A DNA stretch of 64,000 nucleotides from Parasulfitobacter algicola (GCF_013315265.1 NZ_JABUFE010000005.1:62001-126000), one strand, 5' to 3'. Positions 45,244 to 55,602 are shown, numbered from the stretch's first letter. Notes: generated from the letters alone by a model not told the origin. Made by a program: numbers and translations.

Positions 45244-45602
45244 TATATTTTCTCCTTAACGACTGTTTTCAACTCAGCCAGAATTGCATCCAATTCTGCC
45301 CGGTCAGCAGATTGCAGGTCTTTCAGCTTTTGATTGGCTTGGCGCAATTCTTTAACTTCAGTCTCAAGATCGAGGACTTTTTGCTGATCCTCAGAACCGG
45401 TCGGATTGGCATCTTCGCTTTTTTTCAACGCCTTACGCAGCGCAGTCAGTTCTTGGGACAGTTTGATATTTGATGCTTTTTGCGCATCCAGTTCTTCTTC
45501 AACGGCTGTATTATTGGCTTCAGATCCAATTTTATCCAACCCTTTGCTGATCCTGTCCATTGCGGAAATAATGCGGCTTTGAAGTGCATCGATGTCCTTC
45601 AT
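45243..45602 (-). CDS. Short coiled-coil protein upstream of zapA
   Basis: A 119-residue acidic protein predicted to be nearly all helix, with heptads across residues 36-118 (EELDAQKASNIKLSQELTAL, then LETEVKELRQANQKLKDL). I do not recognise a family. It is translated as a unit with zapA (TAATG overlap), so a role at the division ring is plausible. It recalls the coiled-coil ZapB in size class and partner, but no homology is claimed. Confidence 0.75.
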   Translation of the reverse strand: MKDIDALQSRIISAMDRISKGLDKIGSEANNTAVEEELDAQKASNIKLSQELTALRKALKKSEDANPTGSEDQQKVLDLETEVKELRQANQKLKDLQSADRAELDAILAELKTVVKEKI

Positions 45603-45840
45603 GCTGCGGCCCCCTTATTGTTCTTGCGCCTTTGATTTGGGCGCTTTGTATCTGTTGCAATGCGAATCGCACCTGTTGTCTTATTTTTCTTTTATCAAAG
45701 CCACAGTCAAATGTCCGGCATAGGTTCCAAAGGCTTAGCGCGACTTCTTCAGGCAAATGCCCACAGTGACTTGATCTTGGCGGCAACACTGATACACCCG
45801 CGCGAAACCTTGCTTATATTAAACAAAGGACATCAGCCCC

Positions 45841-47856
45841 GTGGATATAGCCAAGCTGCGCCAAGCGCACCCCGATCACTGGAACAAAGCCTGCGCCATT
45901 CGCGCGTTGACCCTGGATGCTGTCCATGCAGCGAACTCAGGACATTCTGGCATGCCTATGGGAATGGCCGATGTCGCGACGGTTCTCTTTGAAAAACATC
46001 TGAAATTTGATGCAAGCCAGCCTGATTGGGCTGATCGTGATCGCTTTATTCTGTCGGCAGGTCATGGATCAATGCTGTTGTACAGCCTTCTTCATTTGAC
46101 TGGTTATTCCGACATGACATTGCAGCAGATCAAGGATTTCCGTCAATGGGGCGCGATCACGGCGGGGCATCCTGAATACGGTCACGCCAAGGGAATTGAG
46201 ACAACAACCGGCCCCCTTGGGCAAGGACTTGCCAATTCTGTCGGGTTTGCCATGGCCGAAGAAAGTCTGCGTGCGCAGTATGGCAAGAAAGTTGTGGATC
46301 ACTATACCTATGTGATCGCAGGCGACGGATGTCTGATGGAAGGGGTCAGTCAAGAAGCCATAACCTTGGCTGGGCATCAAAAACTGTCAAAACTGATCGT
46401 TTTCTGGGACAACAACAATATCACCATTGACGGCACAGTTGACCTGTCTGATCGCACTGATCAGATCATGCGTTTCAAGGCCAGCGGTTGGCATGTGCAG
46501 GATATTGATGGCCACGACCCAGAACAGATTGACCAAGCAATTGCGGCTGCAAAGAAATCCCAGAAACCGTCGATGATCGCCTGCAAGACGCACATCGCAT
46601 TGGGATCATCCGCGCAGGATACATCCAAGGGTCATGGCGCCTTGACCGATGATCAGTTGATCGCGGATACAAAAGCCGCCTATGGCTGGACAACGGGCCC
46701 TTTTGAAGTGCCTGCAGCTATCAAATCTGCTTGGGAAAAGATCGGCAGCCGCGGTGCGTCTGAGTTCAAGGCCTGGGAAGATCGGTTTGCAACGCTGTCA
46801 AACGGCAAGCAAAAGGAATTCAACCGCATTTTCGCCCTTGAGGTCCCGAAAAAACTGGCTGCAACTGTGCGCGCTTTGAAAAAGCAGACATCCGAAACCG
46901 CCCCCAAAGTTGCAACACGGAAATCGTCCGAAATGGTGCTTGAGGTGGTCAATCCCGTTCTGTCCGAAACCATCGGTGGGTCTGCGGATTTGACTGGTTC
47001 AAACAACACCAAGACGGCTGATTTGGGCGTATTTTCCTCCGAAGATCGCAAGGGCCGCTATGTCTATTATGGCATCCGCGAACATGGGATGGCAGCTGCG
47101 ATGAATGGTATGGTTTTGCATGGTGGCGTGCGTCCATATGGCGGAACATTCATGTGTTTCACTGATTATGCCCGCCCCGCGATGCGCTTGTCAGCGTTGA
47201 TGAAAGTGCCGACGGTTTATGTGATGACGCACGACAGCATCGGTTTGGGCGAAGATGGCCCGACGCATCAGCCGGTTGAACATCTAGCGATATCGCGCGC
47301 CACGCCAAACACATATGTGTTTCGCCCTGCTGATACGATTGAAACGGCCGAAGCCTGGGAAATCGCGCTGTCGTCGAAAACCACGCCTTCGGTTCTGTCA
47401 CTCACGCGTCAGGGATTGCCGACAGTCCGCTTGCAGCACAAAACGTCGAACCTGACGGCGCAAGGGGCATATGTTCTGGCGGATGCAGATGGAAAACGTC
47501 AGGTGATCCTGATGGCCACCGGGTCCGAAGTTGAAATCGCTTTGGCTGCGCGTGATATGCTGCAGGACCAGGGGATTGGTACGCGCGTTGTATCGATGCC
47601 GTGTTTTGAGCTGTTTGCAGAGCAACCCGATAGCTATCGCAAGAAAGTGCTACCTGGTGGTCCGGTTCGTGTCGGTATCGAAGCGGCCGTGCGCCAGGGA
47701 TGGGATCAGTGGCTGCTTGGTGAACGCGGACGCGAGGCCAAGGCGGCTTTTGTCGGAATGGACAGCTTTGGCGCGTCGGCGCCGGCGGGTGAACTTTATC
47801 AGAAATTTGGGATTACAGCCGAAGCTGTCGTCAAAAAAGCCAAAGGTTTACTTTAG
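45841..47856 (+). CDS. tkt: Transketolase
   Basis: A 671-residue TPP-dependent enzyme of the pentose phosphate pathway. TPP motif [14 protein letters not shown]...[11 protein letters not shown]-terminal [13 protein letters not shown] and the C-terminal pyrimidine-domain [14 protein letters not shown]. It starts with GTG at 45841, with AAAGGA about 11 bases upstream. Divergent from the zapA unit across 238 bp in which I see no other gene. Confidence 0.96.
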   Translation: MDIAKLRQAHPDHWNKACAIRALTLDAVHAANSGHSGMPMGMADVATVLFEKHLKFDASQPDWADRDRFILSAGHGSMLLYSLLHLTGYSDMTLQQIKDFRQWGAITAGHPEYGHAKGIETTTGPLGQGLANSVGFAMAEESLRAQYGKKVVDHYTYVIAGDGCLMEGVSQEAITLAGHQKLSKLIVFWDNNNITIDGTVDLSDRTDQIMRFKASGWHVQDIDGHDPEQIDQAIAAAKKSQKPSMIACKTHIALGSSAQDTSKGHGALTDDQLIADTKAAYGWTTGPFEVPAAIKSAWEKIGSRGASEFKAWEDRFATLSNGKQKEFNRIFALEVPKKLAATVRALKKQTSETAPKVATRKSSEMVLEVVNPVLSETIGGSADLTGSNNTKTADLGVFSSEDRKGRYVYYGIREHGMAAAMNGMVLHGGVRPYGGTFMCFTDYARPAMRLSALMKVPTVYVMTHDSIGLGEDGPTHQPVEHLAISRATPNTYVFRPADTIETAEAWEIALSSKTTPSVLSLTRQGLPTVRLQHKTSNLTAQGAYVLADADGKRQVILMATGSEVEIALAARDMLQDQGIGTRVVSMPCFELFAEQPDSYRKKVLPGGPVRVGIEAAVRQGWDQWLLGERGREAKAAFVGMDSFGASAPAGELYQKFGITAEAVVKKAKGLL

Positions 47857-47865
47857 CGTTATGAC

Positions 47866-47896
47866 GGTCCCGGACATGATCCGGGGCCTCTTTTTT
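47866..47896 (+). terminator. Terminator after tkt (dispersed palindrome)
   Basis: A 9-bp stem, GGTCCCGGA (47866-47874) with TCCGGGGCC (47880-47888), allowing one G-T pair, and loop CATGA, followed by TTTTTT at 47891-47896. A strong intrinsic terminator. The stem sequence matches the element at 27480. Confidence 0.85.
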
Positions 47897-47942
47897 GGGC
47901 AAGCCTGTTACAATTGAGCTAATCTGCAACACCTTCGATTGT

Positions 47943-47997
47943 GTTAGCGCCCACAGTTAGCGATATCATAGGCAGATCTGCTCCGGTTACCGCTAAC
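47943..47997. promoter_or_regulatory. LacI-family-type operator cluster upstream of gap1
   Basis: GTTACCGCTAAC (47986-47997) fits GTTAnCGnTAAC. GTTAGCGATATC (47956-47967) matches with one mismatch, and GTTAGCG (47943-47949) is a half-site. Flanks give a 9-bp inverted repeat, GTGTTAGCG (47941-47949) and CGCTAACAC (47991-47999). The CG-centred form is typical of LacI-family regulators of central carbon metabolism such as CceR. Which regulator acts here is inference. Confidence 0.5.
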
Positions 47998-48085
47998 ACG
48001 TTGTCATTAAAGCATTTTCCGATTTACGCGTTGCCTTGGTCCAAGGTAAGGACAGCCCGAAAGCTATAATAACAGGAGCAGCGCA

Positions 48086-49090
48086 ATGACGATCAAGGTC
48101 GGCATCAATGGATTTGGGCGAATTGGACGATGTACATTGGCCCACATCGCAGAAAGTGCGCGCAATGATATCGAAGTGGTCAAGATCAATGCGACCGGGC
48201 CGATTGAGACGAACGCGCATCTGTTAAGATACGACAGCATCCATGGCCGGTTTGGATCCGATGTTAAGGTCAAAGGCGACACACTGGATTTGGGGCGCGG
48301 TCCAATCCAGATGTATTCAACCTATGACCCAGGTGAATTGGACTGGTCCGGGGTTGATGTGGTGATGGAATGCACAGGCAAATTCAATGATGGTAAAAAA
48401 TCTACCATTCATTTGGACCGTGGTGCGAAGAAAGTGCTGATCTCGGCGCCGGCGAAGAACGTGCAACGAACCGTTGTTTACGGCGTGAATCACCGCGATA
48501 TGCAGCCCGAAGATCAAATAATTTCGAACGGATCTTGCACCACAAACTGTCTGGCCCCGTTGGCTAAGGTGCTGAATGATGCCATCGGGATTGAACGCGG
48601 GATTATGACCACCATTCACAGCTATACCGGTGATCAACCGACACTGGACCGTCGTCACGATGATCTTTACCGTGCACGAGCTGCTGCAATGGCAATGATC
48701 CCCACCTCAACCGGTGTGGCCAAGGCATTGGGCGAGGTGCTGCCAGAATTGGATGGCAAGCTGGATGGAACTGCGATGCGCGTACCGACGCCGAATGTTA
48801 GTGCAGTGGACCTGACGTTCGAGGCTGGCCGTGATGTGACAGTGGATGATGTGAACGCAGTGGTCGCTGAGGCCGCAGCAGGTCACATGGGTGCGGTTTT
48901 GGCCTATGATCCTGAACCCAAGGTGTCGATTGATTTCAATCATACGCCACAGTCATCTATCTTTGCACCTGATCAGACCAAAGTTGTCGGTGGCAGAACG
49001 GTGCGTGTTCTGGCATGGTATGACAATGAATGGGGCTTTTCCTGTCGTATGGCGGATGTTGCCACGGCAATGGGGCGGCTGTTGCACTGA
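48086..49090 (+). CDS. gap: Glyceraldehyde-3-phosphate dehydrogenase, likely NADP-type
   Basis: A 334-residue GAPDH with catalytic Cys151 in SNGSCTTNC and the [10 protein letters not shown] nucleotide loop (here INGFGRIGR). Position 36, usually Asp in NAD enzymes because it binds the adenosine ribose hydroxyls, is Ala (VVKINATG), as in gluconeogenic GapB-type enzymes. This suggests NADP use. AGGAGC lies 8 bases before the ATG. The second gap gene downstream keeps the Asp. Confidence 0.93.
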   Translation: MTIKVGINGFGRIGRCTLAHIAESARNDIEVVKINATGPIETNAHLLRYDSIHGRFGSDVKVKGDTLDLGRGPIQMYSTYDPGELDWSGVDVVMECTGKFNDGKKSTIHLDRGAKKVLISAPAKNVQRTVVYGVNHRDMQPEDQIISNGSCTTNCLAPLAKVLNDAIGIERGIMTTIHSYTGDQPTLDRRHDDLYRARAAAMAMIPTSTGVAKALGEVLPELDGKLDGTAMRVPTPNVSAVDLTFEAGRDVTVDDVNAVVAEAAAGHMGAVLAYDPEPKVSIDFNHTPQSSIFAPDQTKVVGGRTVRVLAWYDNEWGFSCRMADVATAMGRLLH

Positions 49091-49110
49091 TAGAATAAAG
49101 GCCTGGCCAT

Positions 49111-49254
49111 ATGACGAACCGGCTTGCCATTGCACTGGCATTGTTGATCCTTTGTTTTTTCATAGTAGATTATTTTGTGTATGATTTGACAAATTCCGTC
49201 TTTTTGGGGCGTAAATTTGTGGAATTGGTCGATTACGTTGCCTTTTGGCGCTGA
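49111..49254 (+). CDS. 47-residue membrane protein between the two gap genes
   Basis: A small open frame with AAAGG 9 bases before its ATG, in phase with the gap1 operon (21 bp after the gap1 stop). It starts MTNRLAIALALLILCFFIV, one transmembrane helix, and ends in a short amphipathic segment FLGRKFVELVDYVAFWR. From memory, similar small proteins ending in a KF...AFWR tail occur between gap genes in other Rhodobacterales, which supports it as real, but I could not run a search. Confidence 0.7.
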   Translation: MTNRLAIALALLILCFFIVDYFVYDLTNSVFLGRKFVELVDYVAFWR

Positions 49255-49314
49255 CACGTGCCGCCTGTCTGCAAATTGGAAATTGGGGTTGACGATCCGG
49301 ACCATTCCATTCTT

Positions 49315-49326
49315 GTTAGCGGTAAC
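49315..49326. promoter_or_regulatory. GTTAnCGnTAAC operator upstream of gap2
   Basis: GTTAGCGGTAAC, the exact reverse complement of the best gap1 site (47986-47997). It lies 41 bp before the gap2 start and about 20 bp after a TTGACG (49289-49294) that could be a -35 element, so the site would cover the -10 region. Confidence 0.5.
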
Positions 49327-49367
49327 GTGCATTGATATAGGACGCATATCCTTAGGAGGGCTGGAAA

Positions 49368-50369
49368 ATGGCAGTTAAAGTGGCAATCAACGGTTTTGGT
49401 CGTATCGGCCGAAATGTTCTGCGGTCGATTATCGAAAATAATCGGACTGATATTGAAGTGATCGCCATCAACGATCTTGGCCCGGTTGAAACGAACGCAC
49501 ATTTGTTGCGCTATGACAGTGTGCATGGCCGGTTTCCGGCAACAGTAACAACAACCGACACAACTATTGATGTGGGGCGTGGCCCAATTCAGGTGACTGG
49601 CATTCGCAACCCGGCTGAGTTGCCATGGTCAGATGTTGATATCGTGATGGAATGTACCGGCATTTTCACAGATCGCGAAAAAGCAGCTATTCACCTTGAA
49701 AATGGTGCATCACGCGTGCTGATTTCAGCCCCTGGAAAGGGCGCGGACAAGACGATTGTCTATGGTGTTAACCACGATACGCTGACAGGCGATGATGTGA
49801 TCGTCTCAAACGCATCCTGCACGACCAACTGCCTGGCCCCTGTCGCCAAAGTTCTGAACGACACCGTGGGTATCACGCGGGGCTTTATGACCACAGTTCA
49901 CAGCTATACCGGCGACCAGCCCACGCTGGACACGATGCACAAGGATTTGTATCGCGCCCGTGCTGCAGCCCTTTCGATGATCCCAACATCCACAGGCGCG
50001 GCCAAGGCCGTGACGTTGGTTCTGCCTGAACTGGAAGGCAAACTGGATGGCGTGGCCATTCGTGTGCCGACACCAAATGTGTCCGTTGTGGATCTGACCT
50101 TCGAAGCCGCCCGCGACACAACCGCCGAAGAAATTAACACAGCTATGCGTGACGCCGCGAATGGGTCGTTGAAAAATGTACTGGGCGTGACGGATGAAAA
50201 ACTGGTCTCGGTCGATTTTAACCATGATCCACATTCGTCAATTTTCGCCACTGATCAGACAAAAGTCATGAAGGGATCGTTGTGCCGCGTGCTAAGCTGG
50301 TATGACAATGAATGGGGCTTTTCCTGCCGTATGTCTGACACTGCAGTTGCGATGGCCAAGTATCTGTAA
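49368..50369 (+). CDS. gap: Glyceraldehyde-3-phosphate dehydrogenase, likely NAD-type
   Basis: A 333-residue GAPDH with Cys151 in SNASCTTNC and Asp36 in IAINDLGPV, the pattern of NAD-dependent glycolytic enzymes. AGGAGG lies upstream of the ATG. Together with gap1 it would give the cell separate NAD and NADP enzymes for the same step. It ends 3 bp from the convergent sulfotransferase gene. Confidence 0.95.
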   Translation: MAVKVAINGFGRIGRNVLRSIIENNRTDIEVIAINDLGPVETNAHLLRYDSVHGRFPATVTTTDTTIDVGRGPIQVTGIRNPAELPWSDVDIVMECTGIFTDREKAAIHLENGASRVLISAPGKGADKTIVYGVNHDTLTGDDVIVSNASCTTNCLAPVAKVLNDTVGITRGFMTTVHSYTGDQPTLDTMHKDLYRARAAALSMIPTSTGAAKAVTLVLPELEGKLDGVAIRVPTPNVSVVDLTFEAARDTTAEEINTAMRDAANGSLKNVLGVTDEKLVSVDFNHDPHSSIFATDQTKVMKGSLCRVLSWYDNEWGFSCRMSDTAVAMAKYL

Positions 50370-50372
50370 ACC

Positions 50373-50969
50373 TTAGCGTTTAGCCGTTTTCCAGATTTCA
50401 TATTCGACCGAAAGCGCTGTTTTCAGCGCTTTCTTCGTATCAGCGGTTAAAGTTAATTTCATTTTGGGTGACGCATTTACGCGGGGCAAATTTATTTTTT
50501 CACCAATGCGATCTTCAAGAAACGCAATAAACTGAGCCATATCCTCGTATCGAAATACATGATCTGTACGCAGATCGCCCTTGGCCCCGCGCAAAAATCT
50601 GGCTTGTGATCCAACATCGGCAAAATCGGGGCGCTTTGGCTGAATGTAAGCCAACGCAAAGTCATCAAAACTCATCTTTGCGGTGCTGTTGGGCGTTCCA
50701 TCCAAAAGGGGTCGCGACCGATATCGATACCAGCTGCCCAGCCAATCAAATGGTTCACGCACCAGGGCGACAGTTTCGATATCATTTGCCCCTGCGACCC
50801 GAAACATGGGTCGAAAAAAGCGGTTATAACGCTGAATCGTTGCGTGTTTCAGTTGCGCGGGATCGGTAATAACAATGTCCGCTTTGCTTCCAATTGCATG
50901 TTGCAATGCTGTGCTGCCTGTTTTGGCCTGAGAAAGTATAGCCAGCTTTTCTTTCCAAAAAACAAGCAT
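50373..50969 (-). CDS. Sulfotransferase family protein
   Basis: A 198-residue P-loop sulfotransferase-like protein. The PAPS 5'-phosphosulfate loop is AILSQAKTGSTALQHA and the 3'-phosphate motif is VALVREPFDWLGSWYRYR. It is on the short side for the family and may act on a surface sugar or lipid. It stands alone, divergent from recA; substrate unknown. Confidence 0.75.
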   Translation of the reverse strand: MLVFWKEKLAILSQAKTGSTALQHAIGSKADIVITDPAQLKHATIQRYNRFFRPMFRVAGANDIETVALVREPFDWLGSWYRYRSRPLLDGTPNSTAKMSFDDFALAYIQPKRPDFADVGSQARFLRGAKGDLRTDHVFRYEDMAQFIAFLEDRIGEKINLPRVNASPKMKLTLTADTKKALKTALSVEYEIWKTAKR

Positions 50970-51083
50970 TTACGCGGCACTCCTTATTTCTGACAGTTGT
51001 AAACTAGCCATTAACCTTGTTCAGCAAAAGTCGTTTGTGGAAAAAACTGTTGATATGTTCACGTTTTGATCTCATATAGTTGA

Positions 51084-51098
51084 GAACAACAGGCGAAC
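51084..51098. promoter_or_regulatory. SOS box upstream of recA
   Basis: GAAC-N7-GAAC (51084-51098), the reverse complement of the alphaproteobacterial LexA box GTTC-N7-GTTC. It is 51 bp before the recA start, so recA is likely LexA-repressed. Confidence 0.8.
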
Positions 51099-51149
51099 AT
51101 CAGCAGTGATTGCCGCACCGGCACGGGTGTGAAATAAGGAACGAAAGAA

Positions 51150-52229
51150 ATGGCAATGGCAGATCTTCTTAGCATGGATAACAAAAAAAACGCAGATAAA
51201 CAAAAAGCGCTGGATAGCGCTTTGGCCCAGATCGAACGGCAGTTTGGCAAGGGGTCGGTTATGAAAATGGGTGATGGGGCGATTCAGGAAATTGAGTCCA
51301 CATCAACCGGATCACTTGGCCTGGATATTGCCTTGGGAATCGGTGGTTTGCCCAAAGGCCGCATCGTTGAAATTTATGGCCCTGAAAGTTCCGGGAAAAC
51401 GACGCTGACGCTGCATTGTGTGGCGGAAGAACAGAAAAAAGGTGGCGTTTGTGCGTTTGTCGATGCCGAACACGCGCTGGATCCGCAATATGCCAAAAAG
51501 CTTGGCGTTAACCTTGATGAGCTGTTGATTTCACAACCCGATAACGGCGAACAGGCGCTTGAAATCACCGACACGCTGGTGCGTTCTGGTGCTGTCAGCA
51601 TGGTTGTGGTCGATTCGGTCGCGGCCCTGACCCCAAAGTCCGAACTTGAAGGTGATATGGGCGATAGCAGTGTTGGCGTTCACGCCCGTTTGATGAGTCA
51701 GGCCATGCGCAAATTGACCGGTTCGATTGCACGATCAAATTGCATGGTGATCTTTATTAACCAGATTCGGATGAAGATCGGCGTCATGTTTGGCAGCCCT
51801 GAGACGACGACAGGTGGTAACGCGCTCAAATTCTATTCTTCGGTTCGTCTGGATATCCGCCGTATCGGCGCGCTGAAAGATCGCGACGAAGTTGTGGGCA
51901 ATCAGACACGTGTTAAAGTTGTGAAAAACAAAGTGGCACCGCCCTTCAAGCAGGTCGAATTCGACATCATGTATGGCGAAGGCATCAGTAAAATGGGTGA
52001 ATTGCTGGATCTTGGTGTCAAAGCGGGCGTTGTTGATAAAGCTGGTGCGTGGTTTAGTTATGGCGACGAACGTATCGGGCAGGGGCGTGAAAATGCAAAA
52101 ACCTTCCTGAAGGAAAACACCCGCATCGCGCTTGAAATCGAAGACAAGATCAGGGCCGCACACGGGTTGGAATTCGACATGCCCTCGGATGAGGCGAAAG
52201 ATGGTGACAACGACGTCGTTGAAGCGTAA
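51150..52229 (+). CDS. recA: Recombinase RecA
   Basis: A 359-residue strand-exchange protein and LexA coprotease. Walker A is GPESSGKTT at 77-85, the loop L2 region is [17 protein letters not shown], and [21 protein letters not shown] follows. The C-terminal tail is acidic. GAAAGAAATG precedes the ATG. Strong SOS box upstream and strong terminator downstream. Confidence 0.98.
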   Translation: MAMADLLSMDNKKNADKQKALDSALAQIERQFGKGSVMKMGDGAIQEIESTSTGSLGLDIALGIGGLPKGRIVEIYGPESSGKTTLTLHCVAEEQKKGGVCAFVDAEHALDPQYAKKLGVNLDELLISQPDNGEQALEITDTLVRSGAVSMVVVDSVAALTPKSELEGDMGDSSVGVHARLMSQAMRKLTGSIARSNCMVIFINQIRMKIGVMFGSPETTTGGNALKFYSSVRLDIRRIGALKDRDEVVGNQTRVKVVKNKVAPPFKQVEFDIMYGEGISKMGELLDLGVKAGVVDKAGAWFSYGDERIGQGRENAKTFLKENTRIALEIEDKIRAAHGLEFDMPSDEAKDGDNDVVEA

Positions 52230-52254
52230 ATTTCACTAAATTTCGAATTGAATG

Positions 52255-52282
52255 GGCCAGACACTGCGTCTGGCCTTTTTCT
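52255..52282 (+). terminator. Intrinsic terminator after recA
   Basis: Perfect 8-bp stem GGCCAGAC (52255-52262) with GTCTGGCC (52268-52275), 5-base loop, then TTTTT. It isolates recA from alaS. Confidence 0.9.
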
Positions 52283-52349
52283 TGTGGTGGACACCTGTTT
52301 CGCGCAAAGATAAACCAACCCGACATGACAGTTGCCCCGGAAGAGTCCT

Positions 52350-55022
52350 ATGCCCACGCTGAATGATATTCGTTCGACCTTTCTGACCTATTTTGAAAAA
52401 AATGGGCATGCAAAAGTGCCTTCGTCCCCGCTTGTGCCGCGCAATGATCCGACGTTGATGTTTGCGAATTCTGGCATGGTCCAGTTCAAGAACCTGTTCA
52501 CCGGTGTTGAAACACGCGATTACACACGTGCCACGTCTGCGCAAAAGTGTGTGCGGGCAGGGGGTAAACACAATGATCTGGACAACGTTGGCTATACCGC
52601 GCGTCACCATACGTTCTTTGAAATGTTGGGAAATTTCAGCTTTGGCGATTATTTTAAATCTGACGCGATCCCCTTTGCTTGGAACCTGATCACCAAGGAA
52701 CTGGATATTCCTGCCGATAAGCTGGTGGTGACTGTTTACCATGATGATGATGAGGCCGCCGAGATTTGGAAAAAAGTCGCGGGATTTTCCGACGACAGGA
52801 TCATCCGTATCGCGACAGATGATAATTTCTGGATGATGGGCCCGACCGGCCCGTGTGGACCATCGTCCGAGATTTTCTTTGATCACGGTGACCATATCTG
52901 GGGCGGCCCACCCGGCAGCCCTAACGAAGACGGCGACAGGTTTGTCGAGATCTGGAATTTGGTCTTCATGCAATACGAGCAGTTCGAAGACGGAAGTCGC
53001 GCGCCTTTGCCAAACAAATCGATCGATACGGGGATGGGATTGGAACGCGTTGCTGCCCTGTTGCAGGGCACGAATGACAACTATGCCACCGACCTGATCC
53101 GCAGCTTGATCGAGGCTTCGGCCAATGCGACTTCGACTGATCCTGATGGCCCTGGCAAAACGCATCATCGCGTTATTGCGGATCATCTACGGTCGACGTC
53201 GTTCTTACTGGCTGATGGCGTGATGCCGTCTAATGATGGTCGCGGTTATGTGCTGCGCCGGATCATGCGCCGAGCTATGCGGCACGCACATTTACTGGGG
53301 GCAAAAGACCCGTTGATGCACCAGCTGGTGCCGGCTTTGGTCAGTCAGATGGGTGCAGCCTATCCCGAATTGACGCGCGCGCAGGCCTTGATCACCGAGA
53401 CACTGAAACTGGAAGAAACACGCTTTAAGCAAACACTGGAACGTGGGCTTCGTTTGTTGGACGATGAACTGACCGGCTTGCCAGAAGGCGCTGAATTACC
53501 GGGCGATGCGGCATTCAAGCTGTATGACACCTATGGCTTTCCACTGGATCTGACGCAGGATGCGCTGCGTGAAAAGGGCCGTTCGGTCGATACCGACGGT
53601 TTTGATGCGGCAATGGCTGCGCAAAAAGAACTGGCGCGGGCAGGGTGGTCTGGATCAGGCGAAACAGCTGACGCAGCGATCTGGTTTGATATTGCTGATC
53701 AGCATGGCCCCACTGATTTTCTTGGCTATGACACAGAAACGGCCGAAGGCCAGATTTTGGCGATGGTCAAAGATGGTAAATCGATCAACTCTATCGGGCA
53801 TGGTGATAGTTGTTGGGTAGTTCTAAATCAAACACCATTCTATGCAGAGTCTGGTGGTCAGGTGGCCGATCACGGATTTATTCGCCGGTTGGACAATGAA
53901 GACATGATCGCTGAATGCAGCGATGTTCAAAAGCGCAGTGAAGGTGTTTTTGCACATTACATCAAAGTTCTAAGTGGTGATTTTAATGTTAATGATACCG
54001 TTGGGCTTGACGTTGATCATGCGCGAAGAACGTCCATTCGCGCCAATCATTCGGCCACACATCTATTGCATGAAGCGTTGCGCAAGGCGCTCGGCGACCA
54101 TGTTGTGCAGCGTGGGTCGCTGAATGCGTCGGATCGTTTGCGATTTGACTTCAGTCACGGCAAGGCGCTTAGCCATGATGAACTCAAACAGGTCGAAACT
54201 GAAGTAAATGACTTCATCCGTCAAAACAGCCCTGTTGAGACACGGATCATGACACCGGACGATGCGCGTGACATCGGTGCACAAGCGTTGTTTGGTGAAA
54301 AATACGGGGATGAGGTACGCGTGGTGTCGATGGGCCGGGCTGCTACGGGCAAAGGTACTGATGGCCAGACCTATTCGATTGAACTGTGCGGTGGTACCCA
54401 TGTGCGCCAAACTGGGGATATTGGGGTATTTGTTACGCTTGGCGACAGTGCGTCATCTTCGGGTGTACGTCGTATCGAAGCGCTGACCGGGGCCGAAGCA
54501 TTTCAATATTTAAGCCTTCAAGATCAACGTCTTGGCAATGTGGCATCACAACTTAAGGCGCAGCCGGGTGAAGTGGGCGACCGTGTCAAGGCATTGATGG
54601 ATGAACGCAAGGCGCTGCAAAACGAAGTCGCACAATTGCGCCGTGAATTGGCGATGTCAGGTGGCGGGCAAGCCGCGGCACCTGAGATCAAAACAATCAA
54701 TGGAATAGATTTTGTGGCCCAAGTGCTAAATGGTGTCACTGGTAAGGATCTGCCTGCGTTGGTGGATGACCACAAGGTACGCATTGGGTCAGGTGCAGTG
54801 CTGTTGATTGCGGATGCCGACGGTAAGGCTGCCGTGGCAGCTGGCGTCACATCGGATCTGACAGATCGTCTGTCTGCCGTTGATTTGGTCAAGGTTGCGG
54901 TCATTGAATTGGGCGGCAAGGGTGGCGGCGGGCGACCTGATATGGCGCAAGGTGGCGGGCGCGATGCCGCGAACGCCGACGCCGCGATCAAAGCCGCAGA
55001 ACAGGTACTGGAAAACAAATGA
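52350..55022 (+). CDS. alaS: Alanyl-tRNA synthetase
   Basis: An 890-residue class II synthetase. The catalytic core has [16 protein letters not shown] and [20 protein letters not shown], the editing domain has the zinc motif [13 protein letters not shown] and [15 protein letters not shown], and the C-terminal domain ends [17 protein letters not shown] chose the ATG at 52350 with GGAAGAG upstream; the reading from 52332 starts with an unlikely TTG. It overlaps the DUF1330 gene by 4 bp. Confidence 0.97.
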   Translation: MPTLNDIRSTFLTYFEKNGHAKVPSSPLVPRNDPTLMFANSGMVQFKNLFTGVETRDYTRATSAQKCVRAGGKHNDLDNVGYTARHHTFFEMLGNFSFGDYFKSDAIPFAWNLITKELDIPADKLVVTVYHDDDEAAEIWKKVAGFSDDRIIRIATDDNFWMMGPTGPCGPSSEIFFDHGDHIWGGPPGSPNEDGDRFVEIWNLVFMQYEQFEDGSRAPLPNKSIDTGMGLERVAALLQGTNDNYATDLIRSLIEASANATSTDPDGPGKTHHRVIADHLRSTSFLLADGVMPSNDGRGYVLRRIMRRAMRHAHLLGAKDPLMHQLVPALVSQMGAAYPELTRAQALITETLKLEETRFKQTLERGLRLLDDELTGLPEGAELPGDAAFKLYDTYGFPLDLTQDALREKGRSVDTDGFDAAMAAQKELARAGWSGSGETADAAIWFDIADQHGPTDFLGYDTETAEGQILAMVKDGKSINSIGHGDSCWVVLNQTPFYAESGGQVADHGFIRRLDNEDMIAECSDVQKRSEGVFAHYIKVLSGDFNVNDTVGLDVDHARRTSIRANHSATHLLHEALRKALGDHVVQRGSLNASDRLRFDFSHGKALSHDELKQVETEVNDFIRQNSPVETRIMTPDDARDIGAQALFGEKYGDEVRVVSMGRAATGKGTDGQTYSIELCGGTHVRQTGDIGVFVTLGDSASSSGVRRIEALTGAEAFQYLSLQDQRLGNVASQLKAQPGEVGDRVKALMDERKALQNEVAQLRRELAMSGGGQAAAPEIKTINGIDFVAQVLNGVTGKDLPALVDDHKVRIGSGAVLLIADADGKAAVAAGVTSDLTDRLSAVDLVKVAVIELGGKGGGGRPDMAQGGGRDAANADAAIKAAEQVLENK

Positions 55023-55309
55023 CAGCCCTATGGATTGCACATGTAACAGTGTCTGACGATGACGCTTATGGTAAATATGCTGCCATTGCGACAGAAGCCA
55101 TCGCAGAACATGGTGGCGTTTTTCTGGCGCGTGGCGGACGCTATGTATCGTTGGAAGGTAAGGACAGGCCACGAAACGTTGTGGCGCGTTTCTCATCGCT
55201 TGAGGCCGCTGAAGCCTGCTATCGATCAGCGAAATATCAAGAAGCGTTAAGTTTTGCCAAAGGTGCATCCGAACGGGACTTGATGATCGTAGAAGAGGTC
55301 AAAACCTAG
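55019..55309 (+). CDS. DUF1330 family protein
   Basis: A 96-residue ferredoxin-like alpha/beta protein of the dimeric DUF1330 family. [35 protein letters not shown] and [28 protein letters not shown] are typical. No catalytic role is known. It is coupled to alaS by an ATGA overlap and its stop shares CTAG with the convergent gene. Confidence 0.85.
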   Translation: MTALWIAHVTVSDDDAYGKYAAIATEAIAEHGGVFLARGGRYVSLEGKDRPRNVVARFSSLEAAEACYRSAKYQEALSFAKGASERDLMIVEEVKT

Positions 55310-55602
55310 TTCGCGATCTCAATCGTTTGCTTTAATGCGCCTGTGCGTCGATCAAAAATTATGATTTTGTCGCTTTCGGTCACCACGGCATACCAATCGA
55401 GCCCTTGTGTAAAGGCACTGGCCGTTTCACCGCCTGGTAAAGTGATCTGATCGGGCAGGGCGGGCACGCTGGATGAGAAGCGGATGACAAACACCGTCGT
55501 GATGATTACAACGCCTGCAATCATCACGATGGTCAGCAAATTAACCATCCTGCGCAGAAATTTCAGATTTGCCGGTTCTTCCGGAAATGGGGCCTGTTCC
55601 AT
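55306..55602 (-). CDS. Single-pass membrane protein (DUF6476-like)
   Basis: A 98-residue protein with one transmembrane helix (LLTIVMIAGVVIITTVFVIRF) after FLRRMVN, and a small periplasmic domain ending in [16 protein letters not shown] match it to a Rhodobacterales-specific family from memory (DUF6476); function unknown. AAGGGA sits 7 bases before the ATG at 55602. A start at 55626 is possible. Its start codon overlaps that of the divergent rluD-like gene. Confidence 0.7.
   Translation of the reverse strand: MEQAPFPEEPANLKFLRRMVNLLTIVMIAGVVIITTVFVIRFSSSVPALPDQITLPGGETASAFTQGLDWYAVVTESDKIIIFDRRTGALKQTIEIAN

Noticed and set aside
45603-45840. 6S RNA or other small RNA between the zapA unit and tkt
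   Set aside because: Zap-linked small RNAs are known, but I see no 6S-like bubble structure or terminator in these 238 bases.
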